Part shown: piece by piece, positions 32,449 through 41,970 of the stretch
How the letters are laid out: each line of letters opens with the position of its first letter
Numbering within the stretch: position 1 is the first letter of the stretch
The notes under the pieces: generated by a model
Seen by the model: only the letters and a program-made list of their open reading frames with translations
Database searches by the model: none
What the model was told of the DNA's origin: nothing
Translations under genes and position numbers: made by a program
DNA from: Mesorhizobium sp. M4B.F.Ca.ET.203.01.1.1
GTDB lineage: Bacteria; Pseudomonadota; Alphaproteobacteria; Rhizobiales; Rhizobiaceae
Direction: 5' to 3'
DNA: 64,000 nucleotides
Assembly (NCBI RefSeq): GCF_004791025.1
Contig: NZ_SRUO01000006.1
Coordinates: 124,001 to 188,000, forward strand

Positions 32449-33960
32449 CTACGCCCTCCCCTCCGCGCCGGTCATCATCAGGCCAAGCCTTGCGACGGTG
32501 GCTTCCGCGCCGGCCAGCGTGCCGGCGATGCGGCCCTCATACATGACCGCGATGCGGTCCGAGAGCATCAGCAGCTCTTCCAGATCCTCGCCGATGACGA
32601 CGATGCCGCAGCCTTTGGCGCGCATGGCGAGGAACTTTTCATGGATGAAGCGGGCGGCGCCGATATCGAGGCCGCGCGTCGGCTGCGAGACGATCAGCAC
32701 CTTCGGATCGAAGGCGAGCTCGCGCGCCAGCAGTGCCTTCTGCAGATTGCCGCCGGAGAGCGCGCCAGCGCGCACCATCGGTCCGGGACAGCGTATGTCA
32801 TAGGCCTTGATCTGGGTTTCGGCGAAAGCACGGATGGCGGACGGATTGAGCAGACCCTTGCGGCTGAACGCCTCGGTGCCGATGCGCGGCAGCACCATGG
32901 AATCGGCAAGCGGCAGGTTGGTGACCAGGCCGGTCGTCATCCGGTCCTCGGGGATGCGGCCAAGGCCGAGTGCCTGCACCGAGCGCGGCGAGAATTGCGC
33001 AACTGCTTTGCCGGCTATCGTCATCGTGCCGGTTTTCGGTGGCAGCATGCCGGAGATGACATCGGCCAGCGCCCGCTGGCCATTGCCGGAGACGCCGGCG
33101 ATGCCGAGGATCTCGCCGGAGCGGACGAAGAGCGACACCTCGCGCAGCGGCGTGCCGGCATGGCCCGAGGTCGAGATGCGATCGAGCAGCAGCACGGAGC
33201 CGCCCGGTGTCGAAGCCACTTTGGTCGGCGGCACGATCTCATGACCGCACATCAATCGCGCCATCTCGGACGACGTCGTGTTGGCGGGGTCGTCGACGCG
33301 GCCGGCGACCTTGCCGTGCCGCAGCACCACGCAACGGTGGGTCAGCGCCCTCACCTCGTTGAGCTTGTGCGAGATGAAGATGATGCCCAGTCCCTGGCCC
33401 GCCATCGAGCGCAGGGCGGCGAACAGGCCGTCGACCTCGCTTGGCGCCAGCACCGCTGTTGGTTCGTCGAGGATCAAAAGCTTGGCGCCGCGAAACAGCG
33501 CCTTTATGATCTCCAGCCGCTGCTGCTCGCCGACCGACAGCGCCGAGACCGGCAGGGCGGGATCGAGGCTCAAGCCGTGCTGGCGGCCGATCTCCTTCAG
33601 CCGCGCCAGCCCGCCGGCGCGGTCGATGCGGCCTGACTTGCCCGGAATGCCGATCAGGAGGTTCTCCAGCACCGTCAGCCGCGGCGCCAGATGAAAATGC
33701 TGGTGCACCATGCCGATGCCGGCGGCGAGCGCGTCGGCCGAACTGTGGATGCCGACCGGCCGGCCCTCGACCAGTATCTGACCGGCGTCCGGCGCATAGG
33801 CGCCGAACAGCACGTTCATCAGCGTCGTCTTGCCGGCGCCGTTCTCGCCGAGCAGCCCAAGGATCTCGCCCGGTGCGACGCTGAGATCCACGGCCTCGTT
33901 CGCCTTGACGGCGCCGAAGCTCTTGGTGATGCCGCGCATTTCGATGAGTGAGGCGGACAA
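32449..33960 (-). CDS. nucleoside-type ABC transporter ATPase (two domains)
   Basis: 503 residues with two ATPase halves, as in YufO/NupA and RbsA. First half: Walker A LLGENGAGKTTLMN near residue 36, signature VSALSVGEQQRLEI, Walker B LLILDEPTAVL. Second half begins about residue 255 with a degenerate Walker A (GIAGVSGNGQRAL) and a signature GALSGGNLQKALLARE, plus SQPTRGLD. Asymmetric second sites are usual in this class. It energises the two permeases downstream. The binding-protein gene is 233 bases upstream, with a type B repeat between. Confidence 0.93.
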   Translation of the reverse strand: MSASLIEMRGITKSFGAVKANEAVDLSVAPGEILGLLGENGAGKTTLMNVLFGAYAPDAGQILVEGRPVGIHSSADALAAGIGMVHQHFHLAPRLTVLENLLIGIPGKSGRIDRAGGLARLKEIGRQHGLSLDPALPVSALSVGEQQRLEIIKALFRGAKLLILDEPTAVLAPSEVDGLFAALRSMAGQGLGIIFISHKLNEVRALTHRCVVLRHGKVAGRVDDPANTTSSEMARLMCGHEIVPPTKVASTPGGSVLLLDRISTSGHAGTPLREVSLFVRSGEILGIAGVSGNGQRALADVISGMLPPKTGTMTIAGKAVAQFSPRSVQALGLGRIPEDRMTTGLVTNLPLADSMVLPRIGTEAFSRKGLLNPSAIRAFAETQIKAYDIRCPGPMVRAGALSGGNLQKALLARELAFDPKVLIVSQPTRGLDIGAARFIHEKFLAMRAKGCGIVVIGEDLEELLMLSDRIAVMYEGRIAGTLAGAEATVARLGLMMTGAEGRA

Positions 33961-34007
33961 GGGTGCTCCTGACTGAAGATCCGGCTAACCGCGAAGGGCA
34001 ACGCGAG

Positions 34008-34167
34008 GCCCCCCTCTCTGGCCTGCCGGCCATCTCCCCCTCAAGGGGGGAGATCAGATGTCACGCCAGCTTTCGCCAATCTTCTACGTCGCAGGTAAAG
34101 CGGTAAGACCGAAACCGCCAATCTCCCCCCTTGAGGGGGAGATGCCCGGCAGGGCAGAGAGGGGGGC
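34008..34167. repeat. inverted-repeat intergenic element, type B
   Basis: The ends GCCCCCCTCTCTG and CAGAGAGGGGGGC are inverse copies; inside each arm a CTCCCCCTCAAGGGGGGAG hairpin follows CCTGCCGG. Arms of about 46 bases enclose a unique middle beginning GATGTCACGCCAGCTTTCGCC, shared with the element at 35370-35528. It lies between the binding-protein and ATPase genes. Confidence 0.82.
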
Positions 34168-34193
34168 TTGGCGCCAACCTCAAGCCGAAGCGC

Positions 34194-35219
34194 TCAATCC
34201 GAAACCGGCGTGTTCTCGTCGACGTCGACGCGGAAATTGCCTTCGAGGATCTCCGCCTTCTTCTTCTCGACCAGTTCCTTGACCTCGGCCGGCAGCGTCT
34301 TGTCGAACTTGTGATACGGCGCCAGGAACGAGCCGCCCTTGGCCATGCGCGAGAAGTCGCCATAGTCCTGCGCGGTGAACACACCCGCCTTGACCAGCTT
34401 GATCGCCTGCTCGACCGTCGGATACATGTCCCACACCGGGCCGGTGATGACCGTATCCGGGCCGAGGCTCGACTGGTCGGACATGTTGGAGATGGCGAGG
34501 ATCTTCTTCTCCACCGCCGCCTCGATGACGCCGAAGCGCTCGGCATAGATGACGTCGACGCCGGCGTCGATCTGCGCCACGGCGGCTTCCTTGGCCTTCG
34601 GCGGATCGAAGAAGGAGCCGATGAAGGCGACCTTCTTCTTGACGTTCGGGTTGACCTCCTTGGCGCCGGCGAAGAAGGCGTTGACCAGCCGGTTCACTTC
34701 CGGAATGCCCATCGCCGCGACCGCGCCGACCGTGCCCGACTTCGACATCTTGCCGGCGATCAGGCCGGACAGATAGGCCGGCTCATGGATCCAGTTGTCG
34801 AAGACGCCGAAATTGGGCTCGGCCGGCCCGGCGCCGGAGCCGAACAGCCATGCCGTCTTCGGGAACTGTTTTGCCGTGCGGCGCGACTCGCGCTCGGCGG
34901 CGAAGGCATCGCCCAGCACCAGCTGGTAGCCGCCCTGCGCATATTCGCGCATGACGCGGCTGAAGTCGGCGGTCTGCACCTTCTCCGACCATTTGTATTC
35001 GATGCCGAGCTCCTTCTCGGCCTTCTGCAGGGCGACGTGGATCTGGTTGTCCCACGGCTCCTCGATCGGCGTGGCGAAGATCGCCGCCACCTTCAGCTTC
35101 TTGTCCTTGGCGAAGGCGGCATTCGGCAGCACCGCCGCTGCCAGCCCAAGCGCGCCGAATTCCAGCACGGTGCGCCGCGACAGGCCGGCGCGTTGCGTCT
35201 TGCTATGATCGTCTTTCAT
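34194..35219 (-). CDS. BMP-family ABC substrate-binding protein
   Basis: 341 residues from the ATG at 35219. The N-terminus has a twin-arginine-type signal (LSRRTVLEFGALGLAAAVLP, cleavage after NAAFA), so export may be through Tat. The mature part is of the BMP/PnrA family: KVAAIFATPIEEPWDNQ, YAQGGYQLVLGDAFA, NWIHEPAYLSGLIAG, AAMGIPEVNRLVNAFFAGAK. PnrA-like proteins bind purine nucleosides. First gene of the leftward four-gene transporter operon. The open frame reaches back to 35441 through repeat sequence, which I exclude. Confidence 0.93.
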   Translation of the reverse strand: MKDDHSKTQRAGLSRRTVLEFGALGLAAAVLPNAAFAKDKKLKVAAIFATPIEEPWDNQIHVALQKAEKELGIEYKWSEKVQTADFSRVMREYAQGGYQLVLGDAFAAERESRRTAKQFPKTAWLFGSGAGPAEPNFGVFDNWIHEPAYLSGLIAGKMSKSGTVGAVAAMGIPEVNRLVNAFFAGAKEVNPNVKKKVAFIGSFFDPPKAKEAAVAQIDAGVDVIYAERFGVIEAAVEKKILAISNMSDQSSLGPDTVITGPVWDMYPTVEQAIKLVKAGVFTAQDYGDFSRMAKGGSFLAPYHKFDKTLPAEVKELVEKKKAEILEGNFRVDVDENTPVSD

Positions 35220-35369
35220 GGAAGTGCCCCTCTGCTTGACAGCCGTGTCGAGCCGGCCGTTCTCAGGAATGTCAGACGCTGGACTATGGAACGACGCCTG
35301 AGTTTTGTCCACATGGTCAAATTTGGCAACGAAGGGTCGCTGTTGCGACCGGGAAACGTCGACGGGACA

Positions 35370-35528
35370 GCGCCCCCCTCTGGCCTGCCGGCCATCTTCC
35401 CCACTTGGGGGGAGATCGGATGTCACGCCGGCTTTCGCCAATTACCAGCGTGGCTAGAAGAGGGAGGCGCCAAAACCACTAATCTCCCCCCTTGTGGGGG
35501 AGATGTCCGGCAGGACAGAGGGGGGCGC
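35370..35528. repeat. inverted-repeat intergenic element, type B
   Basis: Ends GCGCCCCCCTCT and AGAGGGGGGCGC are perfect inverse copies. Left and right internal hairpins (CCCCACTTGGGG and CCCCCTTGTGGGGG) are degenerate relative to 34008-34167, but the GATGTCACGCCGGCTTTCGCC middle is shared. The rest of the 340-base gap 35220-35559 holds the promoter side of the binding-protein gene and nothing else visible. Confidence 0.8.
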
Positions 35529-35559
35529 GAAGGAACGCGGCGTTCGTTCTAGACGGCTA

Positions 35560-37629
35560 CTATCCTCCAGCACCCTCCCAAGCCCCCGTCTCCGCGAACC
35601 TTCTCAGCATCGGCGCCGGCTCGAAGATCACCCGACCGGTTAGCCGGTGCCAATGCTCCAGCCGCTCGACGATCTTCGCAGCCCCTTCGAGGCCGGCCCA
35701 GAACATCGGCCCACCCTTGCCGATGGGAAAGCCGTAGCCGTTGACCCAGACGACATCGATGTCCGACGCGCGGGCGGCAATGCCTTCCTCCAGGATCTTC
35801 GCGCCCTCGTTGACGAGGGGATAAAGCGTGCGCTCGAGGATTTCTTCCGGGCCGATCGCGCGGGGCTCGATGCCAAGCGCGGCCGCCTTGGCCCGAACCA
35901 GCGCCTCGACCTCCGGATCGGCAAGCTGCTCGCGCGAGTCGCTTTCATAGCGATACCAGCCCCTGCCGGTCTTCTGGCCGAAACGGCCCTGCTCGCAGAG
36001 CGTGTCGGCGATGACAGCTATCTGGCCGCGCGCCTTGCGATTGCGCCAGCCGATGTCGAGGCCGGCGAGGTCGCCCATCTGGAACGGCCCCATCGGCCAA
36101 CCGAAATCGGTGAACGCCTTGTCGACCTGGCCGGGCGTCGCCCCTTCCAGCAACAGCGCTTCGTTCTCCGTGCCGCGCGCGGACAGCATGCGATTGCCGA
36201 CGAAGCCGTGGCAGACGCCGACGACGACCGGCACCTTGCCGATGCGCCGCGCCAGCTCCGCAACCGTCGCCAGCGCGTCGGGCGCGGTCCTATCGGCGCG
36301 CACGATTTCCAGGAGCTTCATGACATTGGCCGGCGAGAAGAAATGCATGCCGAGCACATCTTGCGGCCGCGACGTCGAGGCGGCGATCTCGTCGACATCG
36401 AGATAGGAGGTGTTGGTAGCAAGGATCGCGCCCGGCCTGGCCACCGCGTCGAGTTTGCCGAACACCACCTTCTTGACCGCCATGTCCTCGAACACGGCCT
36501 CTATGACCAGGTCGCAATCGGCAAGGTCGGCATAGTCGGTGCTGCCCTTGAACAGGCCAAGCCGTTGCTGCCTGGCCTCTTCCGTCAGCGAGCCACGCCC
36601 GACCGAGACGGCGTAGTTCTTCTCGATCATCGCCATCCCGCGCTCCAGCGCCTCCTCGCCGGTTTCGAGCAAGGTCACCGGAAAGCCGCCATTGGCAAAG
36701 GCCATCGCGATGCCGCCCCCCATCGTGCCGGCGCCGATGATGCCGACGCGGGCGATCTTGCGCCGCGTGCCGTCCTTGCCTTGTATCTTTGCCGCTTCGC
36801 GTTCGGCGAAAAACAGATGCCGCTGCGCGCGCGACTGGTCGCCGGCAACGAGCTTCAGGAACAGCTGGCGCTCGGCGGCCAGCGCTTCGTCGAAGGGCAG
36901 CGTGATCGCGTTGCGCACTGCCTGCGCGCAGGCAAGCGGAGCCTCCAGGCCGCGCGCCTTCCTGGCCAGCTCGGCCGCCTTGGCGTCGAAAGCCGAAAGA
37001 TCGGTTTCGGCAAGGCGCTCATTGCGGTCGCGAACTGGTGGGAATGGCCCGCCGTCCGCAACCATTTCGTTGGCGAAACGAATGCTCGCCGCCAGGAGTT
37101 CTTCCTCGAAGACCGCGTCGACGAGACCCGCCGCTTTGGCCTCGCCGGCCGAAATCGGCGTTCCCGAAACGATCATGCCGAGCGCCTTCGCCGCGCCGAC
37201 CAGGCGTGGCAGGCGCACCGTGCCGCCGCCGCCCGGCAGCAGGCCGAGCTTTACCTCGGGCAGGCCGAGCCTGGCGGCTTGGTCGGCGACGCGGAAATGG
37301 CAGCCGAGCGCCAGTTCCAACCCGCCGCCCAGCGCCGTGCCATGGATGGCGGCGACCGTCGGCTTGGCGATGGTCTCGAGCAGCGCCACGATGGCGCGCA
37401 GCTCCGGCTGCTGCACCGGCTTGCCGAATTCGGTGATGTCCGCGCCGGCGACGAAGGTCCGCCCGGCGCAGGCGAGGACGATGGCCGTGACGGAGGCATC
37501 GTCGCGCAGGGCGGTCAGCGCCTCGAACAGCGGCTGGCGGACATGGAAGCTCAGCGCGTTGACTGGCGGGTTGTCGATCGCGACCACCGCGACGCTGTTG
37601 TCCCTGGTGACGCTGACGAAACTGGACAA
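35560..37629 (-). CDS. enoyl-CoA hydratase/3-hydroxyacyl-CoA dehydrogenase fusion
   Basis: 689-residue bifunctional beta-oxidation enzyme. Residues 1-180 form a crotonase domain (VVAIDNPPVNALS, CAGRTFVAGADITEF oxyanion loop, ALGGGLELALGCHFRVA, LGLPEVKLGLLPGGGGT with the catalytic Glu). From about 295 comes the Rossmann domain (VGIIGAGTMGGGIAMAFAN), then ASNTS-like ILATNTSYLDVDEIA, GMHFFSPANVMKLLEIV with the catalytic His, and two C-terminal helical domains. The start is a TTG at 37629, eight bases after GGGAGG; the frame upstream to 37734 is not family-like. Divergent from the TetR gene, a likely regulator. Confidence 0.93.
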   Translation of the reverse strand: MSSFVSVTRDNSVAVVAIDNPPVNALSFHVRQPLFEALTALRDDASVTAIVLACAGRTFVAGADITEFGKPVQQPELRAIVALLETIAKPTVAAIHGTALGGGLELALGCHFRVADQAARLGLPEVKLGLLPGGGGTVRLPRLVGAAKALGMIVSGTPISAGEAKAAGLVDAVFEEELLAASIRFANEMVADGGPFPPVRDRNERLAETDLSAFDAKAAELARKARGLEAPLACAQAVRNAITLPFDEALAAERQLFLKLVAGDQSRAQRHLFFAEREAAKIQGKDGTRRKIARVGIIGAGTMGGGIAMAFANGGFPVTLLETGEEALERGMAMIEKNYAVSVGRGSLTEEARQQRLGLFKGSTDYADLADCDLVIEAVFEDMAVKKVVFGKLDAVARPGAILATNTSYLDVDEIAASTSRPQDVLGMHFFSPANVMKLLEIVRADRTAPDALATVAELARRIGKVPVVVGVCHGFVGNRMLSARGTENEALLLEGATPGQVDKAFTDFGWPMGPFQMGDLAGLDIGWRNRKARGQIAVIADTLCEQGRFGQKTGRGWYRYESDSREQLADPEVEALVRAKAAALGIEPRAIGPEEILERTLYPLVNEGAKILEEGIAARASDIDVVWVNGYGFPIGKGGPMFWAGLEGAAKIVERLEHWHRLTGRVIFEPAPMLRRFAETGAWEGAGG

Positions 37630-37857
37630 AGCTGGACCCTCCCGAAGATCGCTATTCACCGCGGGTTGCGGTTTACAGGGCCAGCCAGCCGATGAGAACC
37701 CGATCCGGCCCCTGGCCCAATCGTTGCCTCGCAAGCCCCGGCCCCGCCCGCCAGATTGGCAGGCCCGATACCGCCAGGCAACGCTGGCATGACCGCCGCC
37801 AGCGCTGTTACATGAGGGCAGCCTCGGTTATATATGAGGATAGTCTCAGCTGGAAAT

Positions 37858-38463
37858 ATGACGATGGCCTCGGAAAAGGCGCCGCAACCGCGCGCGCCGC
37901 AACAGAAAAGAGGGCACGACCGCGTCGCGGCGCTGATGACGGCGGCGGCGGAACTGTTCGTCGAAAGGGGTTTTGACGCCGCCACGATGACCGAGATTGC
38001 CGCCAGTGCGGGCGCGGCCATCGGCACGCTCTATTTGTTTTTCCCGACCAAGCAGGCGATGGCGCAGGCCATCCTGGAGGCGCATGCGGAAGAGCTGTCG
38101 GCCGAGCTCGACGCCTTGCGCGAGCAGACCGAGGCGATGCATGCGGCGACGATCGCCGACCAGCTGTTCGCATTGCTTGGTACGTTCATGGCCACGCACC
38201 CCGCCTATTCGGCGCTGCTCGACCTGCCGGGTGACGATCAATGGCGGCGCACGTTGCGCGCCCACCGCCGCGAGCAGATCGCCGCCCTGTTTGCTCAGGC
38301 CTATCCGCCCTTGCCGGCGGAGCAGGCGGAGCGGCTGGCGGTGATCGTGCCGCAGTTGATGCGCATCCCGCTGAGCCTGGCCGGCGAGACGCGCCTGCGC
38401 GACGACGTGCTGGACGAATTGCGACTGATGCTGAACAGGCATCTGGAGGCAGGTGAGGGCTAG
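37858..38463 (+). CDS. TetR/AcrR family transcriptional regulator
   Basis: 201 residues from the ATG at 37858; earlier ATG at 37834 is possible. The N-terminal helix-turn-helix is GHDRVAALMTAAAELFVERGF, then TMTEIAASAGAAIGTLYLFFPTKQAM. The C-terminal ligand domain (ALLGTFMATHPAYSALLDLPG) is of the TetR_C type. Divergently transcribed from the acyl-CoA enzyme gene, it probably represses it and responds to an acyl-CoA or similar ligand; that is inference from context. Its stop is 16 bases from the convergent permease gene. Confidence 0.9.
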   Translation: MTMASEKAPQPRAPQQKRGHDRVAALMTAAAELFVERGFDAATMTEIAASAGAAIGTLYLFFPTKQAMAQAILEAHAEELSAELDALREQTEAMHAATIADQLFALLGTFMATHPAYSALLDLPGDDQWRRTLRAHRREQIAALFAQAYPPLPAEQAERLAVIVPQLMRIPLSLAGETRLRDDVLDELRLMLNRHLEAGEG

Positions 38464-38478
38464 CGCGACGAGGTGCGC

Positions 38479-39426
38479 TCAGCGAACCGCCTTCTCGCCG
38501 CCCGCCGCCGTGATCACCCCGACGATGATCAGTCCGGTCAGCACCAGCCGCACGCCGGCGCTGACGCCGAAGGTGTTGAGCATGGTGAGCAGCAGCACCA
38601 GGAACAGGCCGGCGCCCCAGACGCCCGGCACATTGGCCTTGCCGCCTGCCACCGACGTGCCGCCGATGACCACGACCGCGATCGAGGCGAGCAGGTATTC
38701 GTTGCCGATATCGACATTGGCGCCGCGGAAATAGCCGGCGAGCAGTGCCCCGTCGATGCCGCCCAGTGCGCCGCAGAGCGTATAGGTGAGGAAACGGACG
38801 CGGCCGACATTGACGCCCGCGAGCCAGGCGGCGCGGATGTTCTGGCCGATCGCCAGCACAGAGCGGCCGTAGATCATGCGCTGCAGCGCCGTTGCCGCGC
38901 CGACGGTGAAGACCACCGTCAGCAGCGCCAGCACCGGTATGCCGAGGATTTGCCAGTTGGTGAAGTCGGCGAAGCCCGGCGGCGGCTTGATCTGGAGGCC
39001 GCGCCCGTAGCTGATATCGATCGACTGGATGATGAAGCTCGCCGACAGCGTCGCGATGATCGGCGGGATCCTCAGCGCCCAGATCAGCAGATAGTTGGCC
39101 GCGCCGATCGCCGCGCCGCAGCCAAGAGCGGCAATCAGCCCGACGGCGATCATCGCATCATTGCCGTCCATCACCTTCATCGCCACGGCGCTGGCCAGCC
39201 CGATATTGGCCGGCAGCGACAAATCGACATTGCCGGGGCCGAGCGTGATGACGAACATCTGACCGACGCCGACGATGACGGTGAAGACGGCCAGCGACAG
39301 TGCCGCCGTGATCATGCCGCCGGCGCCGTAGCCGCCAGTGAAGGCGATGGTCGCCAGCCACACGACGAAAGCGCCGATGAAGGACCAGATCCAGGGTTTG
39401 GCGAGCATCGTCCGCAGCGAGGCCAT
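38479..39426 (-). CDS. sugar ABC transporter permease (RbsC-like) 2
   Basis: 315 residues from the ATG at 39426, eight bases after AAGGAG; a GTG at 39432 overlaps the upstream gene's stop. Multi-span BPD_transp_2 permease of the CUT2 family: VGVGQMFVITLGPGNVDLSLPANIGLAS and IGGTSVAGGKANVPGVWGAGL are the RbsC landmarks. Last gene of the operon that runs from the tautomerase at 44160. Two separate permeases instead of an RbsC homodimer are common in rhizobial CUT2 systems. Substrate likely a sugar acid or lactone-forming sugar given the SMP-30 gene. Confidence 0.92.
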   Translation of the reverse strand: MASLRTMLAKPWIWSFIGAFVVWLATIAFTGGYGAGGMITAALSLAVFTVIVGVGQMFVITLGPGNVDLSLPANIGLASAVAMKVMDGNDAMIAVGLIAALGCGAAIGAANYLLIWALRIPPIIATLSASFIIQSIDISYGRGLQIKPPPGFADFTNWQILGIPVLALLTVVFTVGAATALQRMIYGRSVLAIGQNIRAAWLAGVNVGRVRFLTYTLCGALGGIDGALLAGYFRGANVDIGNEYLLASIAVVVIGGTSVAGGKANVPGVWGAGLFLVLLLTMLNTFGVSAGVRLVLTGLIIVGVITAAGGEKAVR

Positions 39427-39428
39427 CC

Positions 39429-40412
39429 TCACCTCTCCTTGCGGCTGATCAGCACCCGCGCCGCCAGCACGATGATCAGGATGGCGCCATTGGCAGCCAC
39501 CTGCCAGTCGGGCGGGATGTGCATGAAGGTCAAGAGCGGCGAGGCGGCGAGCGCCAGCGTCAGCGCGCCGATGACGGCGCCGATCGGCGACACCCGGCCG
39601 CCGACGAACTCGCCGCCGCCGAGGATGACGCCCGCGATCGACAGCAGCGTGTAGCCATTGCCGATATTGGCGTCGGCCGAGGTGGTGATGCCGATCAGCG
39701 CCATGCCGGAGAGCACGCCGAACAGGCCGGTCAGCGCGAACAGCACGATCTTCGTCCGAAGCAGCGACCAGCCGGCGCGCCTAAGCGCCGCCGCATTGCC
39801 GCCGGAGCCGCGCAGGATGACGCCGTAGGAGGTGCGCATCAGCCCGATATGCACCACCGTCGCGATCACCAGCGCGGCGATGATCGGGAACGGAATGAGC
39901 GGCGGTTTGAAGGCCATCAGCGACAGCAGCCAGTCGGGCGCCTTGCCGCCTGGCTTCGGCAGGATGAGGATGGCAAGGCCCTGCCAGACGAAGCTCATGC
40001 CGAGCGTCACCACGATCGACGGCAAGTTGCGCAGGTGGATCAGCGCGCCAAGCAGCGCGTAGACGCCGATTGAGCCGAGCAGCACCGCGATGCCGACGAG
40101 CGGCGCATCCTTCAGCCAGGTCGCGGTGACGCAGCCGACGAAGCCGACGAAGGTGCCGATCGAGAGGTCGAGCTCGTTGCCGGCGATGACGAACATCTGC
40201 GCGATCGTCGCCAGCGCGATCGGGATCGCCAGGTTGAGCATCAGGGTGAAGCCGAAATAGGAGATGGCGCGCGGGTTGAGCCAGGCGATCGCCAAAAGCA
40301 CCAGCGCCAGCGACAGCGCCGGCAGCAGGCTGCGCAGCATGCGCGCCCGCGCCGCCGCGCCGCCGCCAGCCGGCGACGCCTTCAATCTGGTTTCGAGCGA
40401 GGCCGCCGTCAT
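39429..40412 (-). CDS. sugar ABC transporter permease (RbsC-like) 1
   Basis: 327 residues, CUT2 permease. Landmarks: IAQMFVIAGNELDLSIGTFVGFVG near residue 75 and SIAGVILGGGEFVGGRVSPIGAVIGAL toward the C-terminus. The start follows the ATPase stop by one base, and the end is two bases before the next permease start, so the three are tightly coupled. N-terminus is long and basic (LETRLKASPAGGGAAARARML) before the first helix. Confidence 0.92.
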   Translation of the reverse strand: MTAASLETRLKASPAGGGAAARARMLRSLLPALSLALVLLAIAWLNPRAISYFGFTLMLNLAIPIALATIAQMFVIAGNELDLSIGTFVGFVGCVTATWLKDAPLVGIAVLLGSIGVYALLGALIHLRNLPSIVVTLGMSFVWQGLAILILPKPGGKAPDWLLSLMAFKPPLIPFPIIAALVIATVVHIGLMRTSYGVILRGSGGNAAALRRAGWSLLRTKIVLFALTGLFGVLSGMALIGITTSADANIGNGYTLLSIAGVILGGGEFVGGRVSPIGAVIGALTLALAASPLLTFMHIPPDWQVAANGAILIIVLAARVLISRKER

Positions 40413-40413
40413 C

Positions 40414-41970
40414 TCAGGCCGCGTCGCCGAACGAGGACTGGATGATCTTTTCCTCGGTCAGCTCGTCGCGTCCGAGATTGGCGACGATGCGGCCGTTCTT
40501 GAAGACATAGACGTGGTCGCAATTGTCGAGCTCTTCGGTTTCGGTTGTGTACCAGAGGAAGGTGCGGCCGCGGCCAGCCTCCTCGCGCACCAGGTCGTAG
40601 ACTTCGAGCTTGGTGCCGATGTCGACGCCGCGCATCGGATCGTCCATCAGCACGATCCCGGCATCCGAGCCCAGCGCACGCGCAAACAGCGCCTTCTGCT
40701 GGTTGCCCCCGGACAGCGAGTAGATGTTGTTGTTCATGTCCGGCGTGCGGATGCCGATCTTGTTCTTCCAGAAGTCGGCAAGCTCGGCCTCGCGCTGCGG
40801 CGAGATCAGCAACCCGCTGCGCAGCAGCGCCAGCGAGCGGATGCCGATATTCTCAGCGATCGACCACTGCGGGAAGATACCGTCAGACTGGCGGTCGCCG
40901 GCCACCAGCGCCACCGGCGCGGTCACCTCGATGCCGGTCCTGGCGCGCTGGGCAGCGGCAAAGATCGCCAGCAACAGATCGGTCTGCCCGTGGCCGGCGA
41001 GCCCGGCGAGCCCGATGATCTCGCCCGCGCGGGCGACGAGCTCCTTGCCGTCCTGCTGCCGCGCCGGACGCGCCTTGACCCGCAGCGGCCCGGCTTCGGC
41101 CTTCCTTGTCTCCGCGGCCGTTCTCTGATGCCCCTCGGCGCCGCCCATGGTGGCGACCAGCCGGTCGCGGTCGAAGGCGCTTGCAGCGTCGGCGGCGACG
41201 ACCTTGCCGTCGCGCATCACCACGATGCGGTCGGCGTTCTGCAGCACTTCGCCCAGCACATGCGAGATCAGGATGCAGCTGCCGCCGGAAGCGACGAAGC
41301 GGCGCACGAAGGCTAGCAGCTGGCCGGCCGTGTGCGCGTCGAGCGACGAGGTCGGCTCGTCGAGGATGACCAGCGCCAGCGGATCCTCGGTCAGCGTGAA
41401 GGCGCGCGCCACTTCCACCATCTGCCGCCGGCCGATCGACAGGTCGCCGGCGATGTCGGAAGCGGAGATGCCATGGTCGGGGAAGATTTCGTCCAGCTTG
41501 GCGGCGATCAGCTCGGCGGCCTTGCGGCGCCAGCCGAAACCGATGAGCGAAGGATGGTTGATGCGCGTGTTCTCGGCGACGCTGAGGTTCGGGCAGAGCG
41601 ACAGCTCCTGGAACACGCAGCGTATGCCGAGCTCAAGCGCCCGCGGCACCGAATAGTCCCGCTCGGCGCTGCCCCGCACCGTGATCGCGCCGCTGTCGGG
41701 GACAAGCGTGCCTGCCACCATATGCATCAGCGTCGACTTGCCGGCGCCGTTATGGCCGACGAGGCCGACGCATTCGCCGGCGCCGACATGGAAGTCGACG
41801 CCGCCAAGCGCCCGGACGGCGCCGAAATGCTTTTCGGCACCGTCCAGCCTGATGATGTCGATATTGGCGGCGCCGAAATGCTTCGCGGCGCCGTCCAGCC
41901 TGGTGTCGGTGTTTGCCTTGGGCATGCTCAACGATATCCGGTTGGCGATGCCGGCGGCAACAGTAGCCAT
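40414..41970 (-). CDS. sugar ABC transporter ATPase (RbsA-like, two domains)
   Basis: 518 residues from the ATG at 41970, which overlaps the upstream stop as TGATG. First ATPase half has Walker [10 protein letters not shown] at 72-80, signature [15 protein letters not shown] and Walker [14 protein letters not shown]; the second half has the degenerate Walker [12 protein letters not shown] and signature [16 protein letters not shown], as in RbsA. Odd: the N-terminus carries a tandem duplication, [11 protein letters not shown] (residues 24-34) and [11 protein letters not shown] (41-51), 51 bases apart in DNA, so the first beta-strand motif is present twice. The second copy leads into the domain. 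Confidence 0.92.
   Translation of the reverse strand: MATVAAGIANRISLSMPKANTDTRLDGAAKHFGAANIDIIRLDGAEKHFGAVRALGGVDFHVGAGECVGLVGHNGAGKSTLMHMVAGTLVPDSGAITVRGSAERDYSVPRALELGIRCVFQELSLCPNLSVAENTRINHPSLIGFGWRRKAAELIAAKLDEIFPDHGISASDIAGDLSIGRRQMVEVARAFTLTEDPLALVILDEPTSSLDAHTAGQLLAFVRRFVASGGSCILISHVLGEVLQNADRIVVMRDGKVVAADAASAFDRDRLVATMGGAEGHQRTAAETRKAEAGPLRVKARPARQQDGKELVARAGEIIGLAGLAGHGQTDLLLAIFAAAQRARTGIEVTAPVALVAGDRQSDGIFPQWSIAENIGIRSLALLRSGLLISPQREAELADFWKNKIGIRTPDMNNNIYSLSGGNQQKALFARALGSDAGIVLMDDPMRGVDIGTKLEVYDLVREEAGRGRTFLWYTTETEELDNCDHVYVFKNGRIVANLGRDELTEEKIIQSSFGDAA

Noticed and set aside
35647..37695. 682-codon plus-strand open frame opposite the acyl-CoA enzyme gene
   Set aside because: High-GC antisense shadow; Arg/Gly/Ala-rich composition with no domain, while the minus strand encodes a clear bifunctional enzyme.
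38473..39654. 393-codon plus-strand frame opposite the permease genes
   Set aside because: Antisense shadow; the minus strand has two well-defined permeases.
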